Assembly: GCA_015065075.1 (NCBI GenBank)
Contig: SVRA01000010.1
Coordinates: forward strand, 1 to 33,481
Direction of reading: 5' to 3'
Length of the DNA: 33,481 nucleotides
Source: Oscillospiraceae bacterium
GTDB taxonomy: Bacteria; Bacillota; Clostridia; Oscillospirales; CAG-272
A program made the position numbers and the translations under genes. The notes below the pieces were generated by a model. That model saw nothing but the letters and a program-made list of their open reading frames with translations. It was not told the origin of the DNA and ran no database searches. Every line of letters begins with the position of its first letter. The first letter of the stretch is position 1. Below are positions 8,852-17,704 of the stretch, in pieces.

Positions 8852-11278
8852 TCAGTTCACGGGCTTGAGATCCCAGAACTTTTCGGCATATTCCTTGATA
8901 GAACGGTCTGCCGCGAAGAAGCCCGCCGCACTTGTGTTAAGCAACGACATCTTCGTCCACTTCTCTCTGTCGTCGTATGCCTTGAGCATCTCGTCGTGAG
9001 TCATACGGTAGGACTCGAAATCCGCAAGACACATATAGGGATCTGCTACGCCGTGGCCTGTCAACAGATAGGTCGCGATATCGGCAAAGGACTCGCCCGC
9101 AAAGCCGATCGAGAGGAAGTTGATGATTCTGCGAAGTCTTGCATTGTTCGAGTAGAACTCTGCAGCACGGTAGCCGTTAAGCCAAAGCTTTTCGACCTCG
9201 TCGCTCTTAAGACCGAAGATATACATATTATCCTTACCGACCGCGTCAAGCATTTCGACGTTTGCGCCGTCGAGAGTACCGATGGTGATAGCGCCGTTGA
9301 TCATAAGCTTCATGCAGCCCGTACCGCTTGCTTCCTTACCTGCAAGCGAGATCTGCTCGCTGATATCTGCCGAGGGGATGAGAATCTCGGCGGTGCTTAC
9401 GTCGTAGTTCTCAAGGAACACGACGTTGAGCTTTTCCTTGATCTTGGGGTTGTTATCGATGTCCTTGGAGATCATACAGAGAAGCTGAATGATTCTCTTT
9501 GCCATCTGGTATCCGGGCGCCGCCTTTGCTCCGAAGATAAAGGTCTGGGGGCGAATATCGAGGTCGGGATTATCCTTGAGCTCAAGGTAAATACCGATAA
9601 TGTTGAGAGCATTGAGGAGCTGTCTCTTATACTCGTGGAGTCTCTTGATCTGCACGTCAAATACCGAATGGGTATCGATCTTTTTGCCCGTCTTTGCATA
9701 GAGATGGTTTGCAAACGCGATCTTATTGTTATGCTTGATAGCGCGCACCTTTTCAAGCACTGCCTTATCATCGGCAAACTTAGCAAACTCGGAAAGCTCT
9801 ATAGGATTATGTCTGTATCCAGTGCCTATGCACTCATCGAGCAGAGCCGCCAATTCGGGATTGGAGTAGCAGAGCCAACGGCGATGCGCGATACCGTTCG
9901 TAACGTTATCAAACTTATAGGGGTACATCTTATAGAAATCATTGAAGATGGTCTTGGTAAGAATATCAGAATGGAGCTTGGAAACGCCGTTTACGGAATG
10001 AGAACCAATAACCGAAAGGTTTGCCATTCTTACAGAGCCGTATCCAATTACGCTCATCTTGCTTATTCTCTGCCAGTTACCCGGGAACGCATTCCAAGCG
10101 TCGCGGCAGAATCTTTCGTTGATCTCCTTGATGATGTCGTATATTCTCGGAAGCTTGAGCTTGAAGAGGTCCTCGTTCCAGGTCTCAAGCGCCTCGGGCA
10201 TAACCGTGTGGTTGGTGTAAGAGCAGATCTTTACCACCTTATCCCACGCGTCCTCCCAAGAATAGAAATAATCGTCCACGAGTATTCTCATAAGCTCGGG
10301 AATACAAAGTGCGGGGTGGGTATCGTTGATATGGATTGCTACCTTTTCTTCGAGATTGGCAAGCGTTCCGTAGACTGCCATGTGATCGCGGATGATGCTC
10401 TGCACCGATGCGGAAACGAGGAAGTACTGCTGAGAGAGACGGAGGAGCTTTCCTTCGGTGTGATTATCCGAGGGATAGAGCACCTTGGTGAGAGTTTCGG
10501 CATTCGTGCTATCCTCGACTGCCTTGTGATACTGTCCCTGTGTGAACAGACCCATATTGAAGTTCTGGATATTTCTTGCCTTCCACAGACGCAGACGGCT
10601 AACTCCCTTACTGTCAGCACCCGAGATCATCATATCGTAAGGAACTGCCTCGATCTCCTCGCTGTTTTCATAAATAACGGTCATGTGGTTATTTTCCCAC
10701 TTTTCGCGGACGTGTCCTCCAAAGCGGACTATGAATGCGCGATCTGTTCTCGGAACGAGCCAGACCTCTCCGCCGGGAAGCCATACGTCAGGAAGCTCTA
10801 CCTGCATGCCGTCGACGATCTTCTGCTTGAAAAGACCGTACTCGTAGCAGAGCGAGAAGCCTGTTGCGGGATAGTCGAGAGAGGACAGAGAGTCCATAAA
10901 GCAAGCGGCAAGTCTTCCAAGACCTCCGTTGCCAAGTCCCGCGTCGGGCTCGCACTCGTAAAGATCGTTGAGCTTGAAACCAAGCGCCTCAAGCGCCTCT
11001 CCGTAGGACTTGTCTAGCCCGAGGTTGCAGACGTTGGTCTTGAGCGATCTGCCGAGCAGGAATTCCATACACATATAATAAATACGCTTTGCGCCCTGTT
11101 TATTAACTTCCTTTTTGAAGTCGCCGCGCTTTTCGGTGAGAATGTCGCGAACGGTCATAGAGACCGCCTTGTACATCTGCTCATCGGATGCTTCGGCGGG
11201 AGTACAGCCAAAATAGCGCGAAAGCTTGATTTCAATGTTTTCTTTGATTTTTTCTGAGGTCAAATTTTCGTGATTCAT
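8852..11278 (-). CDS. glgP: Glycogen/maltodextrin phosphorylase
   Basis: The 808-residue GT35 protein releases glucose-1-phosphate from alpha-1,4-glucan chains using pyridoxal phosphate. It shows the family N-terminus (RIYYMCMEFLLGRSL), the NGGLGRLAACFMDS and INDTHPALCIPELMR blocks, the HEYKRQLLN segment, and the cofactor site EASGTGCMKLMINGA with the PLP lysine at about residue 657. The usual Asn of GTGNMK is Cys here. Length is typical. The ATG at 11278 has an AAAGGT ribosome site. It lies in the glycogen operon after glgA, separated by a 200-nt hairpin-bearing gap. A 673-aa ORF on the opposite strand is a shadow. Confidence 0.97.
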   Translation of the reverse strand: MNHENLTSEKIKENIEIKLSRYFGCTPAEASDEQMYKAVSMTVRDILTEKRGDFKKEVNKQGAKRIYYMCMEFLLGRSLKTNVCNLGLDKSYGEALEALGFKLNDLYECEPDAGLGNGGLGRLAACFMDSLSSLDYPATGFSLCYEYGLFKQKIVDGMQVELPDVWLPGGEVWLVPRTDRAFIVRFGGHVREKWENNHMTVIYENSEEIEAVPYDMMISGADSKGVSRLRLWKARNIQNFNMGLFTQGQYHKAVEDSTNAETLTKVLYPSDNHTEGKLLRLSQQYFLVSASVQSIIRDHMAVYGTLANLEEKVAIHINDTHPALCIPELMRILVDDYFYSWEDAWDKVVKICSYTNHTVMPEALETWNEDLFKLKLPRIYDIIKEINERFCRDAWNAFPGNWQRISKMSVIGYGSVRMANLSVIGSHSVNGVSKLHSDILTKTIFNDFYKMYPYKFDNVTNGIAHRRWLCYSNPELAALLDECIGTGYRHNPIELSEFAKFADDKAVLEKVRAIKHNNKIAFANHLYAKTGKKIDTHSVFDVQIKRLHEYKRQLLNALNIIGIYLELKDNPDLDIRPQTFIFGAKAAPGYQMAKRIIQLLCMISKDIDNNPKIKEKLNVVFLENYDVSTAEILIPSADISEQISLAGKEASGTGCMKLMINGAITIGTLDGANVEMLDAVGKDNMYIFGLKSDEVEKLWLNGYRAAEFYSNNARLRRIINFLSIGFAGESFADIATYLLTGHGVADPYMCLADFESYRMTHDEMLKAYDDREKWTKMSLLNTSAAGFFAADRSIKEYAEKFWDLKPVN

Positions 11279-11342
11279 TGCGTTTATACCTTTCGGATAA
11301 AATTTATTCGTTCTTTATTGCTCACTTGTTGTCGTGAAGCAG

Positions 11343-11376
11343 ATCTCTGCTCACAAAGTGCTTTATAAGCAGAGAT
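11343..11376. other. Intergenic hairpin 1 between glgA and glgP
   Basis: A 9-bp perfect inverted repeat ATCTCTGCT / AGCAGAGAT with a 16-nt loop lies in the 200-nt glgA-glgP gap. It lacks a T-run. A role in mRNA processing or stability is inferred. Confidence 0.55.
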
Positions 11377-11424
11377 ACGCCACACGCGGTCGCGACTCGC
11401 TTTATTATCTCAATAAATTTCGCC

Positions 11425-11452
11425 GTCCCCGAGAGTTTGCGCCCTCGGGGAC
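11425..11452. other. Intergenic hairpin 2 between glgA and glgP
   Basis: A GC-rich 9-bp stem GTCCCCGAG / CTCGGGGAC has a 10-nt loop, 27 bp after the glgA stop in the transcribed direction. The minus-strand sequence after it is not T-rich. It shares the CCCGAG stem core with the glgP-GH13 hairpin. Confidence 0.65.
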
Positions 11453-11478
11453 TTTCTTGGCATTTTTATCGGTATTGA

Positions 11479-12924
11479 TCAAAGAGAGTCGAACATCTCC
11501 ATATACTTGCCCGCAGACACGCTCCATGAGAAGTCTGTTCCCATTATCTTGCTTACAAACTTCTTATACTGTGCTTTGTCTGCGTAGAGCGCAAGGGCGG
11601 CGTTTATTCTGTCCTCAAGCTCCCACGACGAGTAATTTGCAAAAGTAAATCCGTTGCCCTTGATCTCGTCGCCGTCTATCCAATAGCCCTTTATCGAGTC
11701 GGCAAGTCCGCCCGTTTCTCTGACTACCGGGACTGCGCCGTAGCGCGATGCGATCATCTGCGAGAGTCCGCAGGGCTCACTCTTGGAGGGCATTACGAAG
11801 ATATCGCAAGCGGCGTATATCTTCTTGGACAGGTCTCTGTCATAGGTCAACAGTGCTCTGACCTTGTCGGGATATCTGCTTTCGAGCTCGGAGAAAAACA
11901 CCTCATACTGCGGCTCTCCCTTACCGAGAATGACGAACTGAACGTCGTTATTTTTCACGACGTTATCCGCGATATCTCTTACGAGGTCAAGTCCCTTATG
12001 CGTTGCAAGTCTTGAAATTATAGCAAGCATAGGCACGTCCGCTCTTTCGGGAAGTCCGTATTCGCGCTGAAGCACCATCTTGTTCTCTGCCTTGCCCTTG
12101 ATGACTCCGCGGCGGTCGTAATTCTTCACGAGCACGTTGTCCTTTGCGGGATTATAGTAGTTATAATCTATACCGTTGAGAATTCCTGTGAGCTTATGGG
12201 CGTTTCTATAAAGTATGTGAGAAAGACCGTGCGAATATTCGTGTGTCTTGATCTCCTCAGCATATCTTTCGCTTACCGTGGACACCTTATCGGCGCATTC
12301 GATGGCAGCTTTCATGAGGTTGATACAGTCATCATATCTCATGAGTGAATAGTATTCGGGACCGAGATCGAACACATCTCCGAGTATCGCGAAGTCGAAC
12401 TTGCCCTGATATTCGATATTGTGTATGGTATACACTGTCTTCGTATCCGCAAGTCCCTCTATATAACGGTATTTGGTGTTGAGATATACCACCGTCATAG
12501 CCGCCTGCCAATCGTTCGCCTGGATAACGTCGGGATAAAACTCTAGGTGGACGAGCATTTCCATAACTGCCTTACAGAAATATGCATATCTTTCTCCGTC
12601 GTCGAAATAGCCGTAAAGCATCCCGCTACGCTTAAAGTAATACTCGTTATCAATGAAATAGTACTTTACTCCGTCCTTAACCAGACTCTTTACTCCGCAG
12701 TATTGATTTCTCCACGCCAGCGGTACGTAAAAAACTGCTTCATCCTGCATCTGCGCTCTCCACTCGTCCTTGATTGTCGAATACAGAGGCATAACTACTC
12801 TGACGTCCGCGTTGTTTTTTTCCTTTGCCTTGATCGCCGCGGGCAAAGAACCCATTACGTCGCCAAGTCCTCCTGTTGCCGCGAAGGGCATGACCTCCGC
12901 GCCTACAAATAATATTTTTTTCAT
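11479..12924 (-). CDS. glgA: Glycogen synthase (ADP-glucose type, GT5)
   Basis: This 481-residue GT-B glycosyltransferase elongates alpha-1,4-glucan from ADP-glucose. The N-terminus KKILFVGAEVMPFAATGGLGDV carries the substrate loop. The usual Lys of KTGGL is Ala16, a substitution I recall in other clostridial GlgA proteins. The C-terminal half has IISRLATHKGLDL and SKSEPCGLSQMIASRYGAVP with the GT5 EPCGL signature and RETGGLADS. Length matches the family. It starts at an ATG with TAGGAAAT upstream and lies 41 bp after glgD in the operon. Confidence 0.97.
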   Translation of the reverse strand: MKKILFVGAEVMPFAATGGLGDVMGSLPAAIKAKEKNNADVRVVMPLYSTIKDEWRAQMQDEAVFYVPLAWRNQYCGVKSLVKDGVKYYFIDNEYYFKRSGMLYGYFDDGERYAYFCKAVMEMLVHLEFYPDVIQANDWQAAMTVVYLNTKYRYIEGLADTKTVYTIHNIEYQGKFDFAILGDVFDLGPEYYSLMRYDDCINLMKAAIECADKVSTVSERYAEEIKTHEYSHGLSHILYRNAHKLTGILNGIDYNYYNPAKDNVLVKNYDRRGVIKGKAENKMVLQREYGLPERADVPMLAIISRLATHKGLDLVRDIADNVVKNNDVQFVILGKGEPQYEVFFSELESRYPDKVRALLTYDRDLSKKIYAACDIFVMPSKSEPCGLSQMIASRYGAVPVVRETGGLADSIKGYWIDGDEIKGNGFTFANYSSWELEDRINAALALYADKAQYKKFVSKIMGTDFSWSVSAGKYMEMFDSL

Positions 12925-12965
12925 ATTTCCTAACCTATCTTTGTTGAATTTTGAGATAGCCTACA

Positions 12966-14096
12966 TCATACTGACATATTCTTGCCGATATAGAACGGCA
13001 TTGTCTTGTGTCCCGAGAGGACTCTTCCGTCCTTTATCATAACGTTCTTGTCCGCAATAACGCAGTTAAGCTCTGCACCAGAGCATACGTAGCTATCCTG
13101 GAACAGAATCGAATTCTTGACCACTGCACCCTTTCCAACGTGTACACCGCGGAAAATAATAGAATTTTCGACCGTACCCTCGATCACACAGCCCTCTGCA
13201 ACGACCGAATTGGTTACCTTTGCACCGTCGCAATATCTGGTGGGCGCAGAGTTACGGACCTTGGTAAGCACGGGGCGATTCTTGACGCCGAAGAGTCTTT
13301 CTCTCGCGTCTGCCTCGAGAAGCTTCATCGAGCACTCGAAATAGCCCTCAAGCGAGCCGATGTGCGCGTACCAGCCGTCGTACTTATATACCTTATACGC
13401 TGCCTTGCCGATATTCTTCATAATTATGTCGCGCAAGAAGCTGTTATGTCCGCGGGAGATAGCCGTTTCAACCACGTTAAGAAGATACTGTCTCTTCATA
13501 ACCATTATGTTGATATACATTTGGGTATCCTCGGACACGTGGTCCTCGAATACGTCGGTAACGTTATCGTTCTCGTCGGACTTGATAAGGGTCAATATCT
13601 CGTTCTCGCTGACTCCCGTGAGGTCGGTGCTCTTGGTAACGAACGTGATATCCGCTCCGCTTGTAGCGTGTCTTTCTATAACGTCGTTGAGGTCGATATT
13701 GCAGATGACGTCACAGTCAGACATAACTATGTAATCCTCGTTACAGCGGTTGAGGAAGTTCACGGTACCCATGAGTGCCTCGAGGCGAGAGGTATAGAAC
13801 TTGTTCGCGCCTGCATTGTCAAACGCAGTAACGAAGGGGGGCAAAAGCTTGATTCCGCCCGAGCGACGAGCCAGATCCCAGTCCTTTCCGTTTCCCAGAT
13901 GATCGAGAAGCGACTGATAATTGTTATGGGTTACGAGTCCTATTTTGGAAATTCCCGAATTTACCATGCTAGAAAGTGCAAAATCGATAAGGCGGTATCT
14001 GCCGCCGAAGGGCACGCTTCCGATGGTTCTCATTCTTGTGAGCTCTGGAATGCTGTTATCGTGTATATTTGAAAATATAAGACCTACTGCTGTCAT
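12966..14096 (-). CDS. glgD: GlgD, ADP-glucose pyrophosphorylase regulatory/modulator subunit
   Basis: The ORF track starts at 14183, but the ATG at 14096 (MTAVGLIFSN) has a GGAGTAA ribosome site and matches the usual GlgD N-terminus, giving 376 residues. It is homologous to GlgC (VPFGGRYRLIDFALSSMVNSG, WDLARRSGGIKLLPP, C-terminal left-handed beta-helix repeats). However, the glycine-rich pyrophosphate loop ([10 protein letters not shown] in GlgC) is replaced by FSNIHDNSIPEL. This is the hallmark of GlgD, which in Bacillota pairs with GlgC and modulates it with little activity of its own. It lies between glgC and glgA. Confidence 0.95.
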   Translation of the reverse strand: MTAVGLIFSNIHDNSIPELTRMRTIGSVPFGGRYRLIDFALSSMVNSGISKIGLVTHNNYQSLLDHLGNGKDWDLARRSGGIKLLPPFVTAFDNAGANKFYTSRLEALMGTVNFLNRCNEDYIVMSDCDVICNIDLNDVIERHATSGADITFVTKSTDLTGVSENEILTLIKSDENDNVTDVFEDHVSEDTQMYINIMVMKRQYLLNVVETAISRGHNSFLRDIIMKNIGKAAYKVYKYDGWYAHIGSLEGYFECSMKLLEADARERLFGVKNRPVLTKVRNSAPTRYCDGAKVTNSVVAEGCVIEGTVENSIIFRGVHVGKGAVVKNSILFQDSYVCSGAELNCVIADKNVMIKDGRVLSGHKTMPFYIGKNMSV

Positions 14097-14113
14097 TATT
14101 TTTACTCCATTCT

Positions 14114-14130
14114 GCCGCCGAAATGGCGGC
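14114..14130. other. Small hairpin in the glgD leader
   Basis: GCCGCC / GGCGGC with a GAAAT loop lies about 17 bp upstream of the corrected glgD start, in the glgC-glgD gap. Its strength is modest; a translational or stability role is a guess. Confidence 0.45.
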
Positions 14131-14191
14131 GCAAATAATATTGGTGAATTTTGACCTGCAAAATTCGAGCGTGAAAAGATCAATTATCTTT

Positions 14192-14220
14192 CAGGTGGTC
14201 GCAGCTTTCGTGCGGCCTCC
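14192..14220. other. Hairpin just after the glgC stop
   Basis: AGGTGGTCGCA pairs with TGCGGCCTCCT with one mismatch and one G-T wobble across a short loop, starting 2 bp after the glgC stop. No T-run follows on the minus strand, so it is probably not a full terminator inside the operon. Confidence 0.5.
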
Positions 14221-14222
14221 TA

Positions 14223-15407
14223 TCAAAGCTCTGAAATTATTGCGCCGTCTTCAATAACGGTGCCGTTGGGTACTTCGATATCCTCGCCAAGCACGGTGAT
14301 TCCCTTTGCCTTATCCTTGGAAACTCCGACGATCGCTCCCGCTCCGACGTCAACTCCCGTATCAATGATCGAGTAGTTGACCGTAGCTCCAGAGCCAATG
14401 ACCGTGTCTCCCATGAGCACGCAGTCCTTTACGTATGCGCCGGGCATTACCTTTACGCCCGAACCGAGAACACAGTTCTTTACAGTTCCGTAGATCTCAC
14501 AGCCGTCGGTAACGTAGCTATTGACGATCTTCGCGTTCTCGCCGATGAACTGCGGTCCGTTAGACTGATTTCTCGAGTAGATCTTGAAGTTAGGATCGTT
14601 AAGATCGAGCACGGGATCGGTGCCGAGAAGATCCATATTTGCTTCCCAGAGAGAGTTGATAGTTCCAACGTCCTTCCAATATCCCTTGAAGGGATATGCG
14701 AACATCTTTTCGCCTGCCGCGAGCATATTGGGAATTATGTTCTTACCGAAGTCGTTAGAGGAGTTGGGATCTGCCTCGTCCTCCTCAAGATACTTCTGAA
14801 GCTTTTCTCTTGTGAAGATATATATACCCATCGACGCGTTGGTGCTGTCGGGGTTCTTGGGCTTTTCGGTAAACTTATATATCGAGCCGTCCTCATTGGT
14901 GCTCATGATACCGAAGCGGCTTGCCTCCTCGATCGGAACGTCGATAACCGCGATAGTGCAGTCTGCGCCCTTTGCCTTATGATACTCGAGCATCTTGGCG
15001 TAGTCCATCTTGTAAATATGGTCGCCCGAGAGGATAAGAACGTATTCGGTATCGTATCTGTTGATAAACGCGAGGTTCTGATAGATCGCGTTTGCGGTGC
15101 CCTTATACCAGTCAGCCGATTTCTGACCCTGGTACGGGGGCAAAATCTTTACGCCTCCCCAGATACGGTCGAGGTCCCACGGCTGTCCGTTGCCTATGTA
15201 CTCATTTAAAACGAGGGGTTGATACTGGGTCAGTACTCCCACGGTGTCGATGCCCGAGTTGATACAGTTCGACAGGGTGAAGTCGATAATTCTGTACTTT
15301 CCTCCGAAATGTACTGCCGGTTTTGCGGTTTTCGTCGTCAGGGCATACAAGCGCGAGCCCTGGCCTCCTGCAAGCAACATTGCTACACATTCTTTTTTCT
15401 TAAACAT
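14223..15407 (-). CDS. glgC: Glucose-1-phosphate adenylyltransferase, catalytic subunit
   Basis: The 394-residue protein makes ADP-glucose from glucose-1-phosphate and ATP, the committed step of bacterial glycogen synthesis. It has the nucleotide loop [30 protein letters not shown], the [15 protein letters not shown] block, the catalytic Asp in [21 protein letters not shown], and a C-terminal left-handed beta-helix. Unlike the neighbouring GlgD it keeps the complete catalytic set. A GAGGAG ribosome site precedes the ATG. It is the second gene of the glycogen operon, 84 bp after glgB. Confidence 0.97.
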   Translation of the reverse strand: MFKKKECVAMLLAGGQGSRLYALTTKTAKPAVHFGGKYRIIDFTLSNCINSGIDTVGVLTQYQPLVLNEYIGNGQPWDLDRIWGGVKILPPYQGQKSADWYKGTANAIYQNLAFINRYDTEYVLILSGDHIYKMDYAKMLEYHKAKGADCTIAVIDVPIEEASRFGIMSTNEDGSIYKFTEKPKNPDSTNASMGIYIFTREKLQKYLEEDEADPNSSNDFGKNIIPNMLAAGEKMFAYPFKGYWKDVGTINSLWEANMDLLGTDPVLDLNDPNFKIYSRNQSNGPQFIGENAKIVNSYVTDGCEIYGTVKNCVLGSGVKVMPGAYVKDCVLMGDTVIGSGATVNYSIIDTGVDVGAGAIVGVSKDKAKGITVLGEDIEVPNGTVIEDGAIISEL

Positions 15408-15491
15408 AAGAAATCTCCTCTATGATAAAAAATTAATGGTACGCGGTTTTTTCCGAACGCTCGGACAAAGGGATATTGCTGTATTTACGTA

Positions 15492-17432
15492 TTATTTTTG
15501 CTCTTTTCTTGATTTCTTCCGTTTTATCGGGCTTTTTTGACCGACCGGCTTTTTTGAGGTCATTTTTAATATGACTGCTCCGAGAGGGGGCACGCGGAGA
15601 TGTATTCCCTCTGAATATTTTCCAAACACTTTGTCTCGGGTGCTTTCAAACTGCACTCCCGTGTTCGTCACACCGCTTCCGCCGTATCTTTCGTCGTCGG
15701 AATTGAATATTTCCTCGTAAACTCCTGCTTCCGACACGCGAAGGAAGAAGTTTTCATAGGTCGTTGGGGTAAAGTTTATTATTACGACAAGCTCGCTTCC
15801 GTTAGAAGCAATTCTTCGGTAGGATATGATGCTATCCTTTGAGTTGTCGGGGTCTATCCACTGATAACCCTTCCAGCTGTCGTCGATCTCCCAAAGCTGC
15901 GGCGAACGCAAATAGAGGTCGTTGAGTTCGGCGCAGAAGAACTGATGCTTGGCATGAGTTTCGTAGTCAAGCAAGAACCACTCGACCTGAGAGTCGTGTG
16001 CCCACTCGCGAAACTGACCTATCTCCGAGCCCATAAACGTGAGCTTTTTGCCCGGACAGGTCATTCTATAGACCTCAAAGGCTCTCGCCCCCGCAAATTT
16101 GCACCAATAATCGCCTTGCATCTTATCAAGGAACGATTTTTTTCCGTGAACCACCTCGTCGTGCGATATCGGCAACACGAAGCGTTCGTTGAAGGCATAT
16201 ATCATCGGGAAGGTGAGCTTGGAGTGATTTTCCGATCTGTATTTAAAGTCTGTGCGGGCATACCCAAGGGTATCGTTCATCCAGCCCATATTCCATTTAA
16301 GATCAAAGCCAAGACCCTGTCCCTCAGTTGAGGTAACTCCCCGCCAGGCGCTCGACTCCTCGGCGATCATCAGAACGTCGGGGTGAAGCTCCTTTACGGT
16401 ACGGTTGAGCTTTTGCAGAAAACCTATTCCCTCAAGGCACCGGTTGTCGCCGTATTGGTTCGGCGTCCAATCGCCCGGGGCGCGATCGTAATCTAGGTAT
16501 ATCATCGACGAGACCGCATCGACTCGCAGACCGTCGGCGTGATATTTTTCGATCCAATAAAGAGCGTTTGATATAAGGAACGACCTAACCTCTGCTTTGC
16601 CAAGGTCAAACCTTAAGGTTCCCCATCCCCAAATTTCAGCTCGCTGAGGATCTGTATACTCATATAGCGGCTCTCCGTCAAATTGAGAAAGTCCGAATTC
16701 ATCTTTAACGAAATGGGCAGGCACCCAATCGAAGATAACTCCTATACCCGCGCCGTGCATGATATCAACGAATCTCATAAGATCCTTCGGCTCGCCGTAT
16801 TTTGACGTGGGGGCGTAAAACCCGCCAACCTGATAGCCCCAAGAGCCGTCGAAGGGATGCTCTGCGATCGGCAACAATTCAACGTGGGTGTATCCCATCT
16901 GTTTGACGTACGGCACGAGCTCCTCGGCGATCTCCTTATAGGTAAGATAACTTCCGTCATCTCTTCGCTTCCACGAGCCGAGATGCAGCTCGTATATATT
17001 CATCGGTCGTGAATAAAAATCCGTGTCCTCCATGCGTTGTTCAAGCCAGCCGCGGTCTCTCCACCGATATCCGCCGATATCAGCGACGATCGATGCCGCG
17101 TGCGGAGGGTTGTCCATACGGTAGCCGTACGGGTCCGATTTATAGATAACTTTATCGTGTGTGCAGAATTTGAATTTGTACAGATCTCCGATCTTTACCT
17201 CGGAATTGGGAATTTTCGCTTCCCAGACTCCCTCTTCGGCCGATCTGTTCATAGGGTGCGCATCCGACCAGTCGTTAAAGCTACCCGTTACGAATGCGCT
17301 ATCGGCATGCGGTGCGTATACGCGGAATACAAAATTCCCCTCTTTTTTGCTCACTCCAAAAATTTCGTAAGCTTTTTTTGAGTCGCCCGAATGAAACAAT
17401 TTCATTTGAGCATTTAGGCTTTTTTCCGTCAT
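15492..17432 (-). CDS. glgB: 1,4-alpha-glucan branching enzyme
   Basis: The ORF track extends to 17573, but the ATG at 17432 (MTEKSLNAQM) has a strong GGAGGTG ribosome site, and the longer form would run through the promoter, so 646 residues is preferred. An N-terminal CBM48 domain (about 20-115, VTGSFNDW) precedes the GH13 barrel: ELHLGSW, DWVPAHF, GLRVDAVSSM with nucleophile Asp305, MIAEESS with Glu358, and LPISHDEVVHGKKS with His424/Asp425. A C-terminal beta domain follows. It forms alpha-1,6 branches in glycogen. It is the first gene of the operon; a consensus promoter lies about 65 bp upstream. Confidence 0.97.
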   Translation of the reverse strand: MTEKSLNAQMKLFHSGDSKKAYEIFGVSKKEGNFVFRVYAPHADSAFVTGSFNDWSDAHPMNRSAEEGVWEAKIPNSEVKIGDLYKFKFCTHDKVIYKSDPYGYRMDNPPHAASIVADIGGYRWRDRGWLEQRMEDTDFYSRPMNIYELHLGSWKRRDDGSYLTYKEIAEELVPYVKQMGYTHVELLPIAEHPFDGSWGYQVGGFYAPTSKYGEPKDLMRFVDIMHGAGIGVIFDWVPAHFVKDEFGLSQFDGEPLYEYTDPQRAEIWGWGTLRFDLGKAEVRSFLISNALYWIEKYHADGLRVDAVSSMIYLDYDRAPGDWTPNQYGDNRCLEGIGFLQKLNRTVKELHPDVLMIAEESSAWRGVTSTEGQGLGFDLKWNMGWMNDTLGYARTDFKYRSENHSKLTFPMIYAFNERFVLPISHDEVVHGKKSFLDKMQGDYWCKFAGARAFEVYRMTCPGKKLTFMGSEIGQFREWAHDSQVEWFLLDYETHAKHQFFCAELNDLYLRSPQLWEIDDSWKGYQWIDPDNSKDSIISYRRIASNGSELVVIINFTPTTYENFFLRVSEAGVYEEIFNSDDERYGGSGVTNTGVQFESTRDKVFGKYSEGIHLRVPPLGAVILKMTSKKPVGQKSPIKRKKSRKEQK

Positions 17433-17496
17433 GTCTGACACCTCCGTGAACGGTAAGGCTTTACGCTTGTCTTTAGGACGCGATACTCCTACTAAT

Positions 17497-17525
17497 ATTA
17501 TACCACTCCTTTTTTTTCGTGTCAA
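17497..17525 (-). promoter_or_regulatory. Consensus sigma-A promoter of the glycogen operon
   Basis: On the minus strand, TTGACA (17525-17520) and TATAAT (17502-17497) are separated by exactly 17 bp, a perfect match to the housekeeping consensus. Transcription would start near 17490, giving a leader of about 58 nt before glgB. Confidence 0.93.
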
Positions 17526-17633
17526 TGCACAATTCCTATAAATATACACTAATATATGTGGTAAAATTGCCAATATATTTTAAATATATCATCGTTTTCG
17601 GTCTTTAACCTCGTGTCTGAGGCAAAAATAGTG

Positions 17634-17662
17634 TTGACAACACTTGATTTTTGTGATACAAT
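17634..17662 (+). promoter_or_regulatory. Sigma-A promoter of the holB-ricT operon
   Basis: TTGACA and TACAAT are separated by 17 bp, 43 bp upstream of the chosen holB ATG. It is divergent from the glg promoter, with an AT-rich stretch of 108 bp between the two -35 boxes. Confidence 0.9.
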
Positions 17663-17704
17663 AAAGTGATATATTGTTTGATTTTAAGATTGGAGGATCA
17701 CGCG

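Noticed and set aside
8996-11017. 673-aa ORF on the plus strand opposite glgP
   Set aside because: It lies wholly within the intact, motif-complete glgP gene, has no recognisable domain and no ribosome site; codon bias of glgP explains an open antisense frame.
13008-14072. 354-aa plus-strand ORF opposite glgD
   Set aside because: It is antisense to a well-supported gene, without family resemblance or a start signal.
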